Assembly (NCBI GenBank): GCA_000827205.1
Contig: KN832555.1
Span: forward strand, 3,188,696 to 3,252,695
Length of the DNA: 64,000 bases
Direction of reading: 5' to 3'
Source: Plicaturopsis crispa FD-325 SS-3
Lineage: Eukaryota > Basidiomycota > Agaricomycetes > Amylocorticiales > Amylocorticiaceae
Shown: positions 45,604 to 57,817 of the stretch, piece after piece
How the letters are laid out: each line of letters begins with the position of its first letter
How positions within the stretch are numbered: the stretch's first letter is position 1
Translations under genes and position numbers: made by a program
The notes under the pieces: generated by a model
What the model was told of the DNA's origin: nothing
Databases searched by the model: none
What the model saw: only the letters and a program-made list of their open reading frames with translations

Positions 45604-46393
45604 TTACGCGGCGACACAAGACTTGCCGTCTGCGGAGCGGCGGAAGCCAGCCTTGCAGGTGTAGACTAGAAAGAGATAAATTGTGGCGATCAGCAAGTAA
45701 CCGACGGCGTCGACAATTGAATAAACGTACTAGCGCAGGTTCCGCTTTCGCATCCAACAGCGTTGGCACCCTTGATGGACGTGCAGTCAACACCAGCGCC
45801 GGTGGACGCGCATCCACCGCAGGACTCGAGCTCAGTCTGGACGTCCAAGCACTCGTAGTCGGTGCCATAACCACTGAGGCCAGGGATCGGGCAGGCGTTG
45901 AGGCCCTGCGGGCAGAGCATCTCCGCGCGGCTCTTGTGGGCTACAGCGCGCTTGTAGTGGCCGGAAGGCTTGGGCCACGAAGAGGTCGAGGAGGAAGGAG
46001 GGGGCGTCTGGCAGCACTTGGGCTGGTCGTGCCAGTCCCAGCCGGAGGGGCACGAGGGCGCAGGGGGGTTCGGGTGGTGCGGTACGCAGCAGCCCTGCTC
46101 GTTGTGCCAAGACCAGTTGTCGGTCGGGCACGTCTTGCCTTTGGGGGGCGAAGGGGGGTTGGAAGGGGGACCACCGTGAGGGAGACAGCAGCTTCTAGGT
46201 TCCCACCTGAAATACAAGGGTTCGATCAGCGTTGCAATAGATATGTAGAGAAGAAATGACCGTACCAGAACTCGTTCGACTGGCAGTTGTCACTGCGCGA
46301 CACGAGGGAAGCGTTGACACTGGACGCGCCCGCGAGAGGGAGGACGGCAGCGGCGAAAAGGATAGCGGCGGAGAGACGTGCGATGATAGACAT
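45604..46393 (-). CDS. PriA-like cysteine-rich secreted protein
   Basis: Secreted protein of the PriA/CPL1-like family, known in mushrooms for expression at fruiting-body initiation; molecular role unknown. Three exons (46266-46393, 45731-46206, 45604-45665) encode 221 residues. Residues 1-25 are a signal peptide (MSIIARLSAAILFAAAVLPL). Three tandem short modules follow, each with Trp and a CC pair: FWWEPRSCCLPH, NWSWHNEQGCCVPH and WDWHDQPKCCQTP, separated by Pro-rich linkers. The C-terminal half is the conserved PriA domain (LCPQGLNACPIPG, YECLDVQTELESCGGC, GANAVGCESGTC, TCKAGFRRSADGKSC). Domain identity is clear. Confidence 0.9.
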
Positions 46394-47421
46394 GATGATT
46401 ACTTGATAACGACTGTAGGTGAGAAAAAGAGTGTCTTGTCTTGCCTGCTGATCAGCGAGAATGAAGGGTGGAGGGGGAAGAAGAGGGAAGAAAAGCGTTG
46501 AGCAGGGCTTTTATGAAGGAGCGAACCAGTTGATGGCCATGCGCTATTTGTATATGGGAAGTTGATGGGAAGGCCGATTTTGAAACAAGGAACACCCTCA
46601 CGACGGCGCGCTCGAGGCCGAGTGGGATAAGTAAACCCATCCATACCATCATCCACGTCAAGTCCGTGTTCATCATTTGTTGCGGCGTCCATCAGGCATT
46701 CATACGCATGTGTGTGCGGTACGAGTGCTGCGGCTACGCACAACGTCCATGTCAGCATCGGAGCGTTCGAGCGGGCTTGATCATACGGGTCTTGGTACGA
46801 TACCTCCCAAGGACGATCGTTGGACGGAACGTCGGTCGAGCAAGGCAATCGGCGATATAAAGGCCACCAGAAGACCGAGTGTTGAGTGCTCAGCGGGCAC
46901 ACGGGTACGCTTCCTGTTATTTTCGGGCCAGCGCGCTGTTGAGTTCCCGGCGATCCTTTTGGGCGGCGTGCTTGTCGTCCGGTACTTAAGTAGCAGGAGA
47001 AAGTAGGAGAGAGCAGACTCAAAGCCTCGCCGCTAGCAGAATTCAGCTAAGAATGTTCGTGGTGATCGCGGTTTGCAGCAAGACGCGCTCACCTTGCTCG
47101 ACGTCGCGTGGCCAGGCCGTGTTGGTCGCTTGCCATTTCGTCGTTGGCTCTGGAAGTGAGTGCATTCTCGTTTATTTCCCCAGTGAAACAATTGTGCTTG
47201 ACCGTTTTTTGAAGTCTTTCGGCGGAGCAGAATTCCCGACGGAAGCCTTGGGCAGCTTGTCGCAGACGTTTCTTTTCAACTCGACACTGAAGATATACTT
47301 ACGATGACAGGGAATCACTTCAAGACCATCATGATCTCAGGCGTGGAGCGCTTATAGATCCAGAGAAGCGGCGGCCGTACCCATGCGCCGATGCGGCATC
47401 TCATTCGTGTGTCTGTAATAT
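46394..47421. other. PriA promoter side and spacer, no gene seen
   Basis: About 1 kb before the hAT-like element. A TATA-like CATAAAAG on the minus strand near 46508-46515 is about 120 nt upstream of the PriA-like ATG. Otherwise nothing recognised. Confidence 0.4.
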
Positions 47422-47653
47422 TAGTGTTGCCGTCGAGGCGAGTCCAACTCGTTTTTAACTCGCCTCACCTCGAAAAATGCCCAACTCGATACCAACTCGC
47501 CTCGCGAGTTGCAACTCGACGCAACTCGCGAGGTGATCAATTTCTGACTAAGCATTTTCCCATCTGCCAACGTGAGCGCGCGTCCACCAACGTCCAATAT
47601 TTGCGCGTCCCTCGCTCGTACGCGTCCTTGACCTATTCATCGCTCTTCCTCTT

Positions 47654-47924
47654 GTACGGTTGCCGACGTGCCTCAGGTCTGTTTTTCAAAACTCGATTCA
47701 AAGAATGCGAGTCTCGACTGAGTTTGGACAGCGTGAGAGCTGTCTTGACAGCACAGCCTCCACGTGGCAAATGGGCGACCCCCGAGACTACCTCTGAGCC
47801 GGGCGTCTGCGGTCTGAACGCCCGCCGGTGGCGCCACTGTTCCGCGCGTCGAGCTCGTCGTTGTGGACGGCGAGCTCGACTATTTATTCAATCTGCAGTC
47901 TTTTCCCAGTGTTTCTTTGCAGCC
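47654..47924 (+). repeat. left arm of internal inverted duplication
   Basis: Runs inverted to about 48376-48649 with high identity; differences are a few single bases and short gaps. Shared landmarks include GTACGGTTGCCGACGTGCC and GGGCGTCTGCGGTCTGAACG. Both arms give the same open frame, which is probably chance. Confidence 0.8.
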
Positions 47925-48375
47925 CCAACCTCGATCATTTTTCGAGATTCGGCGCCTAAACAACGTGCGCTGTCAAGACATGTCAAACTATTGCAAAATG
48001 GCTGAAACAACGGCACACGTTTAAGATCGCGCGATAGGCGCCGGGCCTTGCTCGGAGGTTGCGGCTTGGCCTGGTAGTAGGGCGGACCCCGACCGTGATC
48101 GCGCTTAACGTCGAGCGGGGCAAGACCTATCCACTTTTGTGGCGTGGCGCTATCATGGAGCTTGTACGGCTAGGAGACTTCGAAAGCATGCAAATTGGAT
48201 GAATTAAATTCTATTTTTTTTTGTATTTTCAGAGATGCCGGTTTCGTGGTCCTCGTCGTGTGTGACATCGAACTCGCCTCCCATGACTCGCACACTTTTG
48301 TGTTCTCGCGTAGATAATAGTACCTGGAAACCCCTTTGAAAGCGAAATAAGACATGAAAAGCACACAAAATAGCA

Positions 48376-48649
48376 GGCTGTAAAGGAAACCTAGGAAAAT
48401 GACAAAGAATAAAGAAATAGTCGAGCTCGCCATCCCCAACGACGAGCTCGACGCGCGGAACAGGGCGCCACCGGCGGGCGTTCAGACCGCAGACGCCCGG
48501 CTCAGAGGTAGTCTCGGGGGTCGCCCATTTGCCACGTGGAGGCTGTGCTGTCAAGACAGCTCTCACGCTGTCCAAACTCAGTCGAGACTCGCATTCGTTG
48601 AATCGAGTTTGAAAAACAGACCTGAGGCACGTCGGCAACCGTACTCTTG
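48376..48649 (-). repeat. right arm of internal inverted duplication
   Basis: Inverted copy of 47654-47924. The approximately 450-bp spacer between arms has no recognised feature. Confidence 0.8.
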
Positions 48650-49413
48650 TGTCCAGAATGGGCACTAGGTCGCCGCCGCCACAGATGCATCGTCACGATG
48701 GCATCCCAGAATACTGTGTCTCACCCACTGTTGCGACGGTGACTGTGGTCGTTTACGGTGCACTTTAGCCTTTTACTGCAGAGGCTTCAATAAACTTAGG
48801 TCGCGCGCCCCAGCCTACACAGAACGGCGTACAATCTCGCAGAGCTATACTGAGGCTCCCCCATAGTCCTTAGATCGTCGTGAACGTAGGCAAACTCCGA
48901 CGTCGGCCGCTTTGCGATTCCTTCCTTAGGACAACCTGGGCGCGAAATGACGCGCCCGGGAAAAAGCAGTACTGGTGCAGGTGTCTTGCGCGCGACCCTC
49001 GAGCAACACCACGAACAGCGGCAGCGCGCTGGCTCGCTACGATCATCCCTAAGCCGTCCTCGTAGCTTAAGGCATTGTCCAGTACTACATAGCTTTTTTA
49101 GTTGAAATGCATGGTTTACACACACACGCCCTTGCCATTTCGGATTTCTTTAGGGTATTCCTCAATATTGTCAACGATGACCACGCTCTGCGTCGAAGTC
49201 GTAGTATGCTTCACTGCCGTACGCTCCTAGTAAATAAGTACTTAGCAGACATCTGGCAGAGCGACGACAGAGGTTCTGATTGGCTGGGCACTCGGTCCGA
49301 GAAACGTGGAAACTCGCGAGGCGAACTCGTCTCGCCTCGATTCCAACTCGAAAAAACGAGTTGCACCGAGTTGGCCAACTCGCCTCGTCTCGCCTCGACT
49401 CGCGGCAACACTA

Positions 49414-49945
49414 GGACTCTGTATCAAGCTGCCGACCGCCCTTGAGTCGTATCCAGTCTATTATGGCACAAACGAGTTCTACCTCCCAGCTACCGAGTCT
49501 CTCGCGGCACGAAATGCCAAGCGCCGTCGAAGCACAAGTCATCGCCAACGTTGACTGGTATCGAGCGACCGCTACGCCTTGCTCGTCCTAGACAGAAGCG
49601 GCGAACAACGCTTCTCGTTTTCGAGGCAGCTCATTGTCAAATAACTGACATAAATTGAATGAAGGACTGCGTCCAAGACGTGTCGCTCAATTATCTAGAT
49701 TCGGTGCGTGGTTCCACACGAAATAACATATGTCAAGCTAATCTACGGCAACACAGCGACGACGGTACCACCCAGACGTCTCAAACGAGGAACGACCCAC
49801 CTTCGTGTTCGTACTCGACTACTCTTACCTCACACTGTATGTTCATTATTCATAGGTCACAATCATTTCTTGTTCATTTGAGTACTGATATGAAAACGAC
49901 ATAATTCGCAGGCGCCTGTCTCATCTGCAACCTCTCTCTGCCCCC
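49414..49945. other. intergenic, no gene seen
   Basis: Between the hAT-like element and the end of the C2H2 gene. Nothing recognised. Confidence 0.4.
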
Positions 49946-50881
49946 TCAATACCTAGACCCGAAGGCTGTAAGGCACCATGCCATTCCCATGACTTCTCCC
50001 GTCGATAAGTCCAGTAGTGACTGCCCTCCATCTCTCGGATTCTCGATCAATTCCATGATCCTACCGACATTGTGCCGGGCGGTGCAGTTGCGCCTGGCTG
50101 CATGACTGCATAGCGCGCCAAAGGTACTGAAGCGCTTGTTACCGCACGCATTGTCTCGGCAGATAAACGGTCTGCTGGCGTAATGCGCATCAGTGAGAGC
50201 GTTAGCCGTGATGCTGTGGGATAGGTAATCGCGGTGCAACACATATCGTGTCACGCCGCTGCGAGTGGCGCCCGAGGGGCAGACGTCCGCCTCGAGGTGC
50301 GCGACCATATCCGCCTTCGACCCGAACGTCACTCTGCATCCCTTCGCAGCGAAGATGCACGGTATCGCTCTCGGGGTATGCTCTTCCGATTCCAGGTGAG
50401 AACGAACATTGCTATCTGACGCGAATGATTTCCCGCAGGTGCAGCGGAAGTCATCGGGATCGTGCCTCGATGCCTGTCGCAGGTGTTCCTGCAGACCACG
50501 CGCGTTCGCGAAGAACTTGTTGCATGAGCCGCAGAAACGATGGTTCGATGTGTAGTGCCAGGATAGGGAGGACGCATCTGTGAAGTGTTGACAGCAGCGC
50601 TGACAATAGAAATGCCGACTGCTTTGAATCCAGTGCTGCTCCAGTGCTTGCCAGGACTCGAAGTCCAGACAGCATGTATCGCACCCCTTGGGCAACCTTC
50701 TGGCGTCGCTCGCGTCATCTCCTTCTCTGACGGATGCTTGACTGCACGTTCTGCAGTGGTGATTGGCCATAAGGCTGACAGCAGCGATATGATATATTAT
50801 GGAGCCGCTGTGCGAGCTCTGTGATCTTCCCGGTACGCGTTCGGGAGAAGGGGCTCGAGCGGTGATGTAGTACATAGCCAT
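49946..50881 (-). CDS. intronless C2H2 zinc-finger protein
   Basis: Probable nucleic-acid-binding protein. The open frame gives 311 residues from the ATG at 50881; an in-frame ATG at 50770 (MANHHCRTCSQ) would give 274 and begins right at the first Cys pair, so it may be the true start. Cys/His pairs are spaced as irregular C2H2 fingers: CDTCCLDFESWQALEQHW, FYCQRCCQHFTDASSLSWHY, FCGSCNKFFANARGLQEH, FRCTCGKSFASDSNVRSH and a longer C-x-C unit (IPCIFAAKGCRVTF). The closing region has FSTFGALCSHAARRNC. This array resembles basidiomycete C2H2 proteins of unknown role. It has no introns, unlike nearly every other gene here. A minus-strand TATAAAA lies at 51189-51195. Confidence 0.82.
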   Translation of the reverse strand: MAMYYITARAPSPERVPGRSQSSHSGSIIYHIAAVSLMANHHCRTCSQASVREGDDASDARRLPKGCDTCCLDFESWQALEQHWIQSSRHFYCQRCCQHFTDASSLSWHYTSNHRFCGSCNKFFANARGLQEHLRQASRHDPDDFRCTCGKSFASDSNVRSHLESEEHTPRAIPCIFAAKGCRVTFGSKADMVAHLEADVCPSGATRSGVTRYVLHRDYLSHSITANALTDAHYASRPFICRDNACGNKRFSTFGALCSHAARRNCTARHNVGRIMELIENPRDGGQSLLDLSTGEVMGMAWCLTAFGSRY

Positions 50882-52477
50882 AGTAGTACGTATGCACCGA
50901 TGTGATACAAGTGTAATACTAGAGGAGCTAGTAGTGGGTGATGTGTATGTCGTTCGGTAACGATTGGGTTGTGTGGTGGAGGTTCGATCGCTGTACGTGC
51001 GTAGTCGGCCTCAAAGCGTGTGGTTGAGTATGCTTGAATCGGTGGTGAGATATCCAGTTCTCTGGAGGTACTGTCAACGATCGGTGGTGATGCGGGTGTT
51101 TTCCAGATGGTAAGAAATTGCGAGTGTGTTTCCAAATGCAGAGTAGATGGTGGTAGGAAGAAAGAGAGCCAAAGCTGCGTCGCAGGCCTTTTATATGTTT
51201 TCTTGAACAGCTCCGAATGAGTCAGCTTCGGTACCGAGGCCGAGCACAGCCACTCCATAACTCGAATGTTCGAGCAAGTTCGAGCCTAGAGGTCGAGCTA
51301 CAGAGGGAGAAAATGCGAGGGGGATGTCAAAGCCAGAGGACGTGGAGGAGACTTGGACGCGGAGACAGATCCGGGGCATGCTCGGAAATTAAAGTCGCGG
51401 AGTTCGTGCACAACGTGCACCGATCGCAAGAGTCTGAGATTTTACGATTTCACCCCTGTCACTGCACCGCCAGACTCTGCAGCTGCGCGTCTCTGACTCG
51501 GAATTGAAGAAAAATGTATCTCTTTTTTGGACGCTATAGTGATACAATGACTATACATGCAGACCGGCTTCCTATGTGCATTTCAAGAGGCCTTCGTGAA
51601 CAGCAGGTATATACGAGACATTGCGCAGGAATCGTGAAACACCGAAAAGTTAATCGCGGGCGTGGCGTTCAACTCGAGCTTTACTCCGTCGACAACATGG
51701 CTTACAACGTACAGCTCCAATACTACTACTTACGATCGTTCATCACGTTCTATCTACAATTCCCCGGAGACTGGAGTCCAATCACACGAAAATTCGAACC
51801 GGAGAACGATGGCACTTCAACGTATACGAGAAGAGAACGGAGGAGAGCACGAGCTTGAACTGGGGCTGGGCAAACGCAGCCAAGAGATAAGTCATCCAGC
51901 ATGTGCATGATGCATATGCACATAAGTAGTTGGCGTTCACTTAAGTTGTGTTCTGTAGGAAACTCTCGCTCGCCCTGTATACTTCCGGATGCACGTCGCA
52001 GGGCACACTGCATCGCGGCGCTAGCCTCCTACTGATTTGACAGCAATCCAATCCTCGTCCAGACCTCTCCGGGGCATCCTCCTCGCGTACTGGCCAGCAA
52101 GTCACCCGTTTCGTTCAAGGAGGCGAATTCGATTGCAAGTTTAATGGTTGACTCCGAGTAAGGAGCGCCCATATCAGTCTACGAGAGCGGTGAGTGGGTT
52201 CTGTACACGTCAGAAGGGTTTCGCAAGAGGATGAAAGGGCAGATGAAGACGATTGCATTCGACTGGCAGGGGACTCCGTCGTGGACGTTGCAGTTGTGGC
52301 TGATTTTGTCAGTGCAGATTTTCCCGCGGTAATACTTTGCACCCGAGATATTGGCGCGGATCAAAAGTCCTCGTCGCTGTCGTGCTCGACGTGCTCGTTG
52401 CTCTTGCCATCGCTCTTATCGTCGTCCTCGCTGCTTTTGTCGTCGCCCAGATCCTGAGCTCGTCGTCCTTCTTTACG
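50882..52477. other. divergent intergenic region
   Basis: A 1.6-kb stretch between the C2H2 gene (-) and the ABCG gene (+). It includes the minus-strand TATAAAA at 51189-51195. An open frame just before the ABCG ATG (52345-52477) is hydrophobic but lacks an ATG. No gene called. Confidence 0.4.
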
Positions 52478-55400
52478 ATGGCCGACGCTTCCAACGATGC
52501 TGAGCCCTCGTCGGCACCGTTGGCGGACTCTATCCTCTCGACGCTAAAACCCCCGCCTCCTTACTCGGTGTCCGTGCACGACCTCACTATATGCGCACCG
52601 GTCATCCCATGGACAATTCCTCTCGGTGTCCCCGTTCCGGTTCCTGCTTTTATCCGTCGCGCGATCAAGGGCAAGGACAACGACGAGATTCCGAGGGAAC
52701 TTGTCCGGAGTGTCAATTTGCAAGTCGTGCCAGGGGAGGTGCTAGCCATGTGAGTCTTCGTGTCATCTTGCGAAACCAAGTACTAAACTCCTCGCAGTAT
52801 TGGAGGCTCTGGGAGTGGGAAAAGTGAGTGTATTCAGCTTTACATACTAACTCCGGCTAATCGCACCTCAAAAAGCTACCCTCCTAACGGCGCTTGCCTG
52901 CCGTCTATCCAATCTTACCGTCTCCTCCGGTAGTGTGTCGTTCACCCCTGCTGGATCGTCTTCCACCGCCACCGCATCGTCTTTCCGTGCCGCGAAATCC
53001 ATTGGCTATGTTCGCCAGGACGACTTTCTGATTCCCTGTCTTACCGTTCGCGAGACCCTGGCATTCGCTGCAGCACTTCGTCTCCCTGCCTCGGTTCCAC
53101 CTGCCACTAGGCATGCAATCGTTGAGCAGACCTTGTCTGAGCTCGGGTTAGCAGCGGTCGCCGATGTTATCGGTGAGTTAACGCTGGTGTGCAAGGCTTT
53201 ACGCGAACTAATCCAATTACAGTGGGCGGCGCGTTTAGGAAAGGCATTTCAGGGGGAGAGCGGAGGAGGTATGCATTTCATTCTCATCTTCTGCTGATCA
53301 TGAAATATCAATCGTTCTCTTAGACTATCGATAGGCTGCATCCTTGTGACGCTGCCATCCGTTCTAGTCCTCGACGAGCCGTACGTCCTCCCAGCTATCA
53401 GACCCGAGATTGATAGGCTGAGCTGCTATCAAATTCCACAGAACGACAGGTCTCGACGCGTCGACCGCCTTCCAGCTTCTTGACACACTCTCCCGTCTCG
53501 CCAAACGCGGACGCGTCGTCATACTCAGTATCCATCAGCCACGCTCAGATGCTTTCCCTCTCGTGCGTGTTTATTGCGCTAAATTCACCCTCACGAGTTC
53601 TTGAGAATTTTGCTAAAATTTGACATACAGTTTGATAAAACGACACTCCTCTCGAGCGGATCCGTCGTCTACTCTGGGCCCACTCGTGACATGCTTCAGC
53701 ATTTCGCGCGTCTTGGGCATACCCCACCGCCACACACGAACCCGCTCGACTTCGTCGTTGATGTGCGTACCAGTTCACCCCTCATGAATCGCACATCGAT
53801 ACTTACAATCACGTAGATATCATCGATCGACACGCGCACCGACGAAAGTGAAGCTCTCACACGGGAACGTGTCGGCGGGCTTGTGCGGGAGTGGAAAGAG
53901 GTCGAGGTAAGAGAGGGTACGGTCGGGGATCGGTCGAAGAAAGAGGGTGGGGGCATCTCTGGAGCAGCAGACGCTGAGAAGGGACTCGAGCGCGTGGTCA
54001 GCGGCGAAGGGGTGCGTGCAGGGGTGCAGGAGAAGCGTGTAGGTTTCTTGCGGCAGACGGTACTCCTCACTCGACGCGGCCTACTCAATGTCTCGCGCGA
54101 CTACGGGCAGATCGTGGGTTTCTTCCTGCAAGCTATCATGTACGTCCCGTGCTTTCCCTCCCGCCCTTGTCGAAGTGATATCCTAATCCTCTGGAATATG
54201 TCTTATATAGCATCGGCGTCGCCCTCGGCCTTGCGTTCCTCAACCCGCCGGCTACCCCAGGCGGCGTGCAGACGCTCAAAACTATTGTTTACCAGTCCAC
54301 GCCCGCGTTCTTCTACCTGAGCATTATCATCTCAGTGTTCCTCCACACTGGTGCGCTCGTCGTGTTCGACCGCGAGCGTGAGGACGGACTGTACGGCACG
54401 GTCGCTTGGGTCACATCTTTGTTGGTAGCGGCAGTACCTGCAGCAGTCGGCGCGTCAACATTATACGGTATCATCGTATACTTCATGTGTGTACTTTCAT
54501 GCGCGTGTCTTATGGTGGTTGATGAGAACAATGGGTGCAGGTGCGGATTCAGACGGGATGATTTGGCGAAGAACTTGCTCAGCTTCATTGCCGACGTGAG
54601 TTGCTTTGCCTACACGAGGTAAACGAAACTGACACTTTTTACAAACCACTAGTGCATAATGCAGCAATTCGCAGCGTGGTCGTACGCGCTCCTGGCGGCA
54701 TCGATAAGTCGCTCATTCGCGCAAGCTTCCCTGCTCGCCAATGGGTAGGAAACTCTCACTCGTTGTCAGTACAAGAGAGCGTCTAACGTCTTCATGAATT
54801 TAGATTCTCTATTCCGTTCATTCTGTCTTCGGGCTATCTAATTCTCGACCTCCCTGTCTGGGTAAGATGGACCCGTTGGATATCCCCGTACTTCTACGGA
54901 TTCAACTGGATGGCCCGCCTGCAGTTTCAGGATCGGTTCGTACTTCAGTCCCCTGAACGTTAGATCTCACTAATGATCATGCATGCACCTCCTCCAGGAC
55001 ATTTGCATGCGTTGGCATAACGGGCGCGGCGAGGAACGCCTGTGACGGTAACGCCGTACTACGCGGACTCCGGTTTAACCTCGCCACTCCGCTCTTCGTC
55101 TTCCCGCTTGGCATTCTTGGATTCATCTTGGTCACCACGGGTTTTGCGACGCTGCTGCTTCAGGTTTACCACCCAGGCGGCGTGAAGCACGCGGGACAGC
55201 ATCATGACTCGAAATCAGCTGCTGGGGCGGATGTGGTCATTGTAGAGAAGACGGAGGCGGTAGAGAGTGCGGTTGTTCCCCCAAAGGAGCGAGTTGATGT
55301 CGCTGTAGAGGGTCTGGAGTTGACGGTCAGCAAACGCTCGGTCGCGGAAAAGGGAGGCAAGGTTGACAAGACGATCCTGGAAGAAGTAAACGCATTCTTT

Positions 55401-57817
55401 CCTTCCGGGAAGGTTTCCGTCATGTAAGTCTGTTGCAGCTCAGTTCTCTCTAGCTTTTGCTGACGCGTGTTCTGTAGCATGGGACCGAGTGGCGCAGGGA
55501 AGTCGTCGCTGTTGCAGTTGCTTGCTGGGCGACTCAACTCGGGTGTTTTGTCCGACTTTAAAGAGAAAGGCGCCATTCTCTTGAACGGAAGGAAGTTTGG
55601 CTCGTCGATGGCATCGCTAGTCGCTTTCGTTGCTCAGGTCAGTCTATGCTCCCGCCTCCGTAATGAACCATTCAACATTCTGACTACTTGCTATGCAGGA
55701 GGACGCACACCACCTGCCTGCGTTGACGGTATGATTCATCCTTGACGGCTGTGCTACACCTTTCTCATCGTTAGCTTACAGGTGCGAGAGACACTTCGCT
55801 ATGCTGCGGCGCTGCGTCTCCGCGGACTTACGAAGGCGCAACGCGATGCACGCGCGGAGGAAGTTCTTCGAATGCTCGGTTTAAAACCTTGTGCGGACAA
55901 CCTAGTGGGCGGAGAGGTGCTTCATTTACTCTTCCCTTGCTCTTCTGTATCTTTCACTGACCTTGCTGCTTTCTTATAGCTAATAAAAGGTATCAGTGGT
56001 GGAGAAAAACGTCGTCTTTCACTCGCTGTAGAGCTCATCTCCGATCCACCCATCCTCTACGCGGACGAACCGCTTTCTGGTACGCATCATCTGTATTTCT
56101 AGCTCACATCTTTGTTAACAATAACCTAGGTCTCGATGCGTTCACGGCTCACAATGTCATGCTCACCCTGAAAAGTATCGCGGCATCAGGGAGGACCGTA
56201 GTAGTCTCAGTGCATCAACCCTCAACAGACATCTGGCGGGTGCGTATTGTCTACAGGTATGACATGCATGTTACTGATTGTCTATATAGCTTTTCGACAA
56301 TGTCTTGTTGCTGGTCAAAGGTGGCCGCTCTGCATATTCGGGACCCCGAAAGGATATCCTCAAGGTTTTCGAGGCTGCCGGAGAGGCTTGCCCCGAGAAT
56401 TTCAAGTACGCTTGCCTTCATAGCTTCATCGTAAGATCCCTGAACAGAGATGCAGTCCGGCTGATTTCATACTCGACACCATTTCCATCGATCACCGCTC
56501 AGTCAGCAGGCAAGCAGTGACCCAGGAGAGGGTATCCCGTATCACCGATTTGTGGCAGCGTCAGGCCCGGGAGCATGGGAGACAAAGTAGGGAAGTTACG
56601 ACGGAAGAGCAGGGTGTTTCGATGAAACGCACCGCTGCGCCCATTCTCACCGCGTTTCCTGTTGTTCTGGGTCGTAGCTTCAAGTCAGTCAAGACAAGTC
56701 TCCCTTTGAAATGTTGGCTGACCTGTGCATGGACAGGAATCTGCGCCGACAAAGCGATGTCTTGGTCGCACGTCTTGTCAATCCCCCTTTCATGGCTCTG
56801 CTCTTTTGGCTGTTCTTCGCCAGGTACGACTACGATAGCTCCGGTAATGTGTACGCGTAGTCCTGACATGATTCCATAGATTAAACCGGGGACCTTCGGG
56901 AGCACAGGATCGCGTAGGCTTGCTCCAGGAGACAGCGGCCCTTCCGTTTGTGGGCATGTTGGCGTGCATTGCCATCTTCCCGACTGAGCGCAACCTATTC
57001 TTCCACGAGTGGAAGAGCAGCGGTCGGCAGAGCGTATCCACGTTTGTGCTCGCATACACCGTTCAGGAAGCCTTGGTATCGATTGTAGCTTCACTGGTAT
57101 GACGGCGCCCACAGAGCACTCATATGATTCTGATTCGCTTCACTTTTTCCAGCTTTTCAGCATCGTCTTCGTGTACGGAGTTGGCCTACGACACAGTCCG
57201 CGTATATTTACAGAGTTCTGGTTCACTATCTTTGCTCTCATATCGACTGGGGAGTCGATTGGGGTGGGTTGTTCATTGCTCGTTCCTTTGCTAATCGCTT
57301 ATTAACTACAAATGCTCTCGTCAGATCATGTTCTGCAGTTTCTTCAACAATGGCGGTATTGCTGTCTCCCTCGTCTCGGCGGCGCTGACAATATTATCGC
57401 AGGCAAGTGCACATTTGGTTTGGCAGCATGTTTGCTCCTGACCAACGTTTTTTCGATAGATTAATGGCATCATCTCGGTGACGCTACCTAAGTGGCTTGA
57501 AGTTATTGGCTGGGCGTCGCCTATGAAGAGCCAAAGCCGTATCAATATCATCAACGAAATGCACGGCCTCACTTTCAATTGCACGGCCGACGACATATCG
57601 TCGGGTCTTTGCATCGCTGCTACGGGCGACCAGCTCCTTGCGACTTTCTCCATCGGAGTCGATGGCACCAGTACGTCGATACGTCGAGCCGTATTTTCAA
57701 GTTCACTGACTTTCCACTTCCGCTCCAGCAAAATATATCGGGATCCTTGCCGGTCTCATTGTCATATTCCGCCTCCTCGCTGTCCTAGCGCTCCGCCTCA
57801 GGATGGCCTCACAATAA
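52478..57817 (+). CDS. full-size ABCG transporter (NBD-TMD)x2
   Basis: ATP-driven exporter, likely at the plasma membrane; substrate unknown. Twenty-six exons encode 1308 residues; the largest are 52478-52749, 52876-53172, 53817-54139, 54211-54486, 54998-55423, 56456-56683, 56880-57096, and the last is 57729-57817. NBD1 has Walker A GGSGSGKTTLL, signature [10 protein letters not shown] and Walker B VLVLDEPTTGLD, with the switch His in SIHQPRS. NBD2 has [33 protein letters not shown] and SVHQPST. NBD-before-TMD order in both halves is typical of ABCG. In NBD2 the Walker B is followed by LSGLD instead of TSGLD. The intron at 57403 uses a GC donor (AG|GCAAGT). The second half is a diverged copy of the first, closer to WHITE-type half transporters than to PDR pumps by eye. 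Confidence 0.92.
57403..57459 (+). other. GC-AG intron in the ABCG gene
   Basis: 57-nt intron with donor AG|GCAAGT, the consensus form of non-canonical GC-AG introns, and acceptor TCGATAG. The flanking exons join in phase 0 (ILSQ then INGIIS). Confidence 0.8.

Larger units (their letters stand above)
47422..49413. mobile_element. hAT-like non-autonomous DNA transposon
   Basis: The ends are inverted: TAGTGTTGCCG at 47422 and its reverse complement CGGCAACACTA ending at 49413, a typical hAT terminus. Just inside each end is a dense array of AACTCGC/GCGAGTT and CGAGGCGAG words (about 47435-47540 and 49310-49400), as expected for subterminal transposase sites. No transposase is visible. I could not find a matching 8-bp target duplication, so the insertion is old or its flanks have changed. 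An inverted duplication of about 270 bp fills the middle. Confidence 0.65.

Noticed and set aside
47654-48649. Identical 70-residue peptide frames on both strands
   Set aside because: They arise from the inverted duplication in the hAT-like element; no start context or family resemblance.
52345-52477. Hydrophobic N-terminal extension of the ABCG protein
   Set aside because: The frame is open but has no ATG, and ABCG proteins do not begin with a signal anchor.
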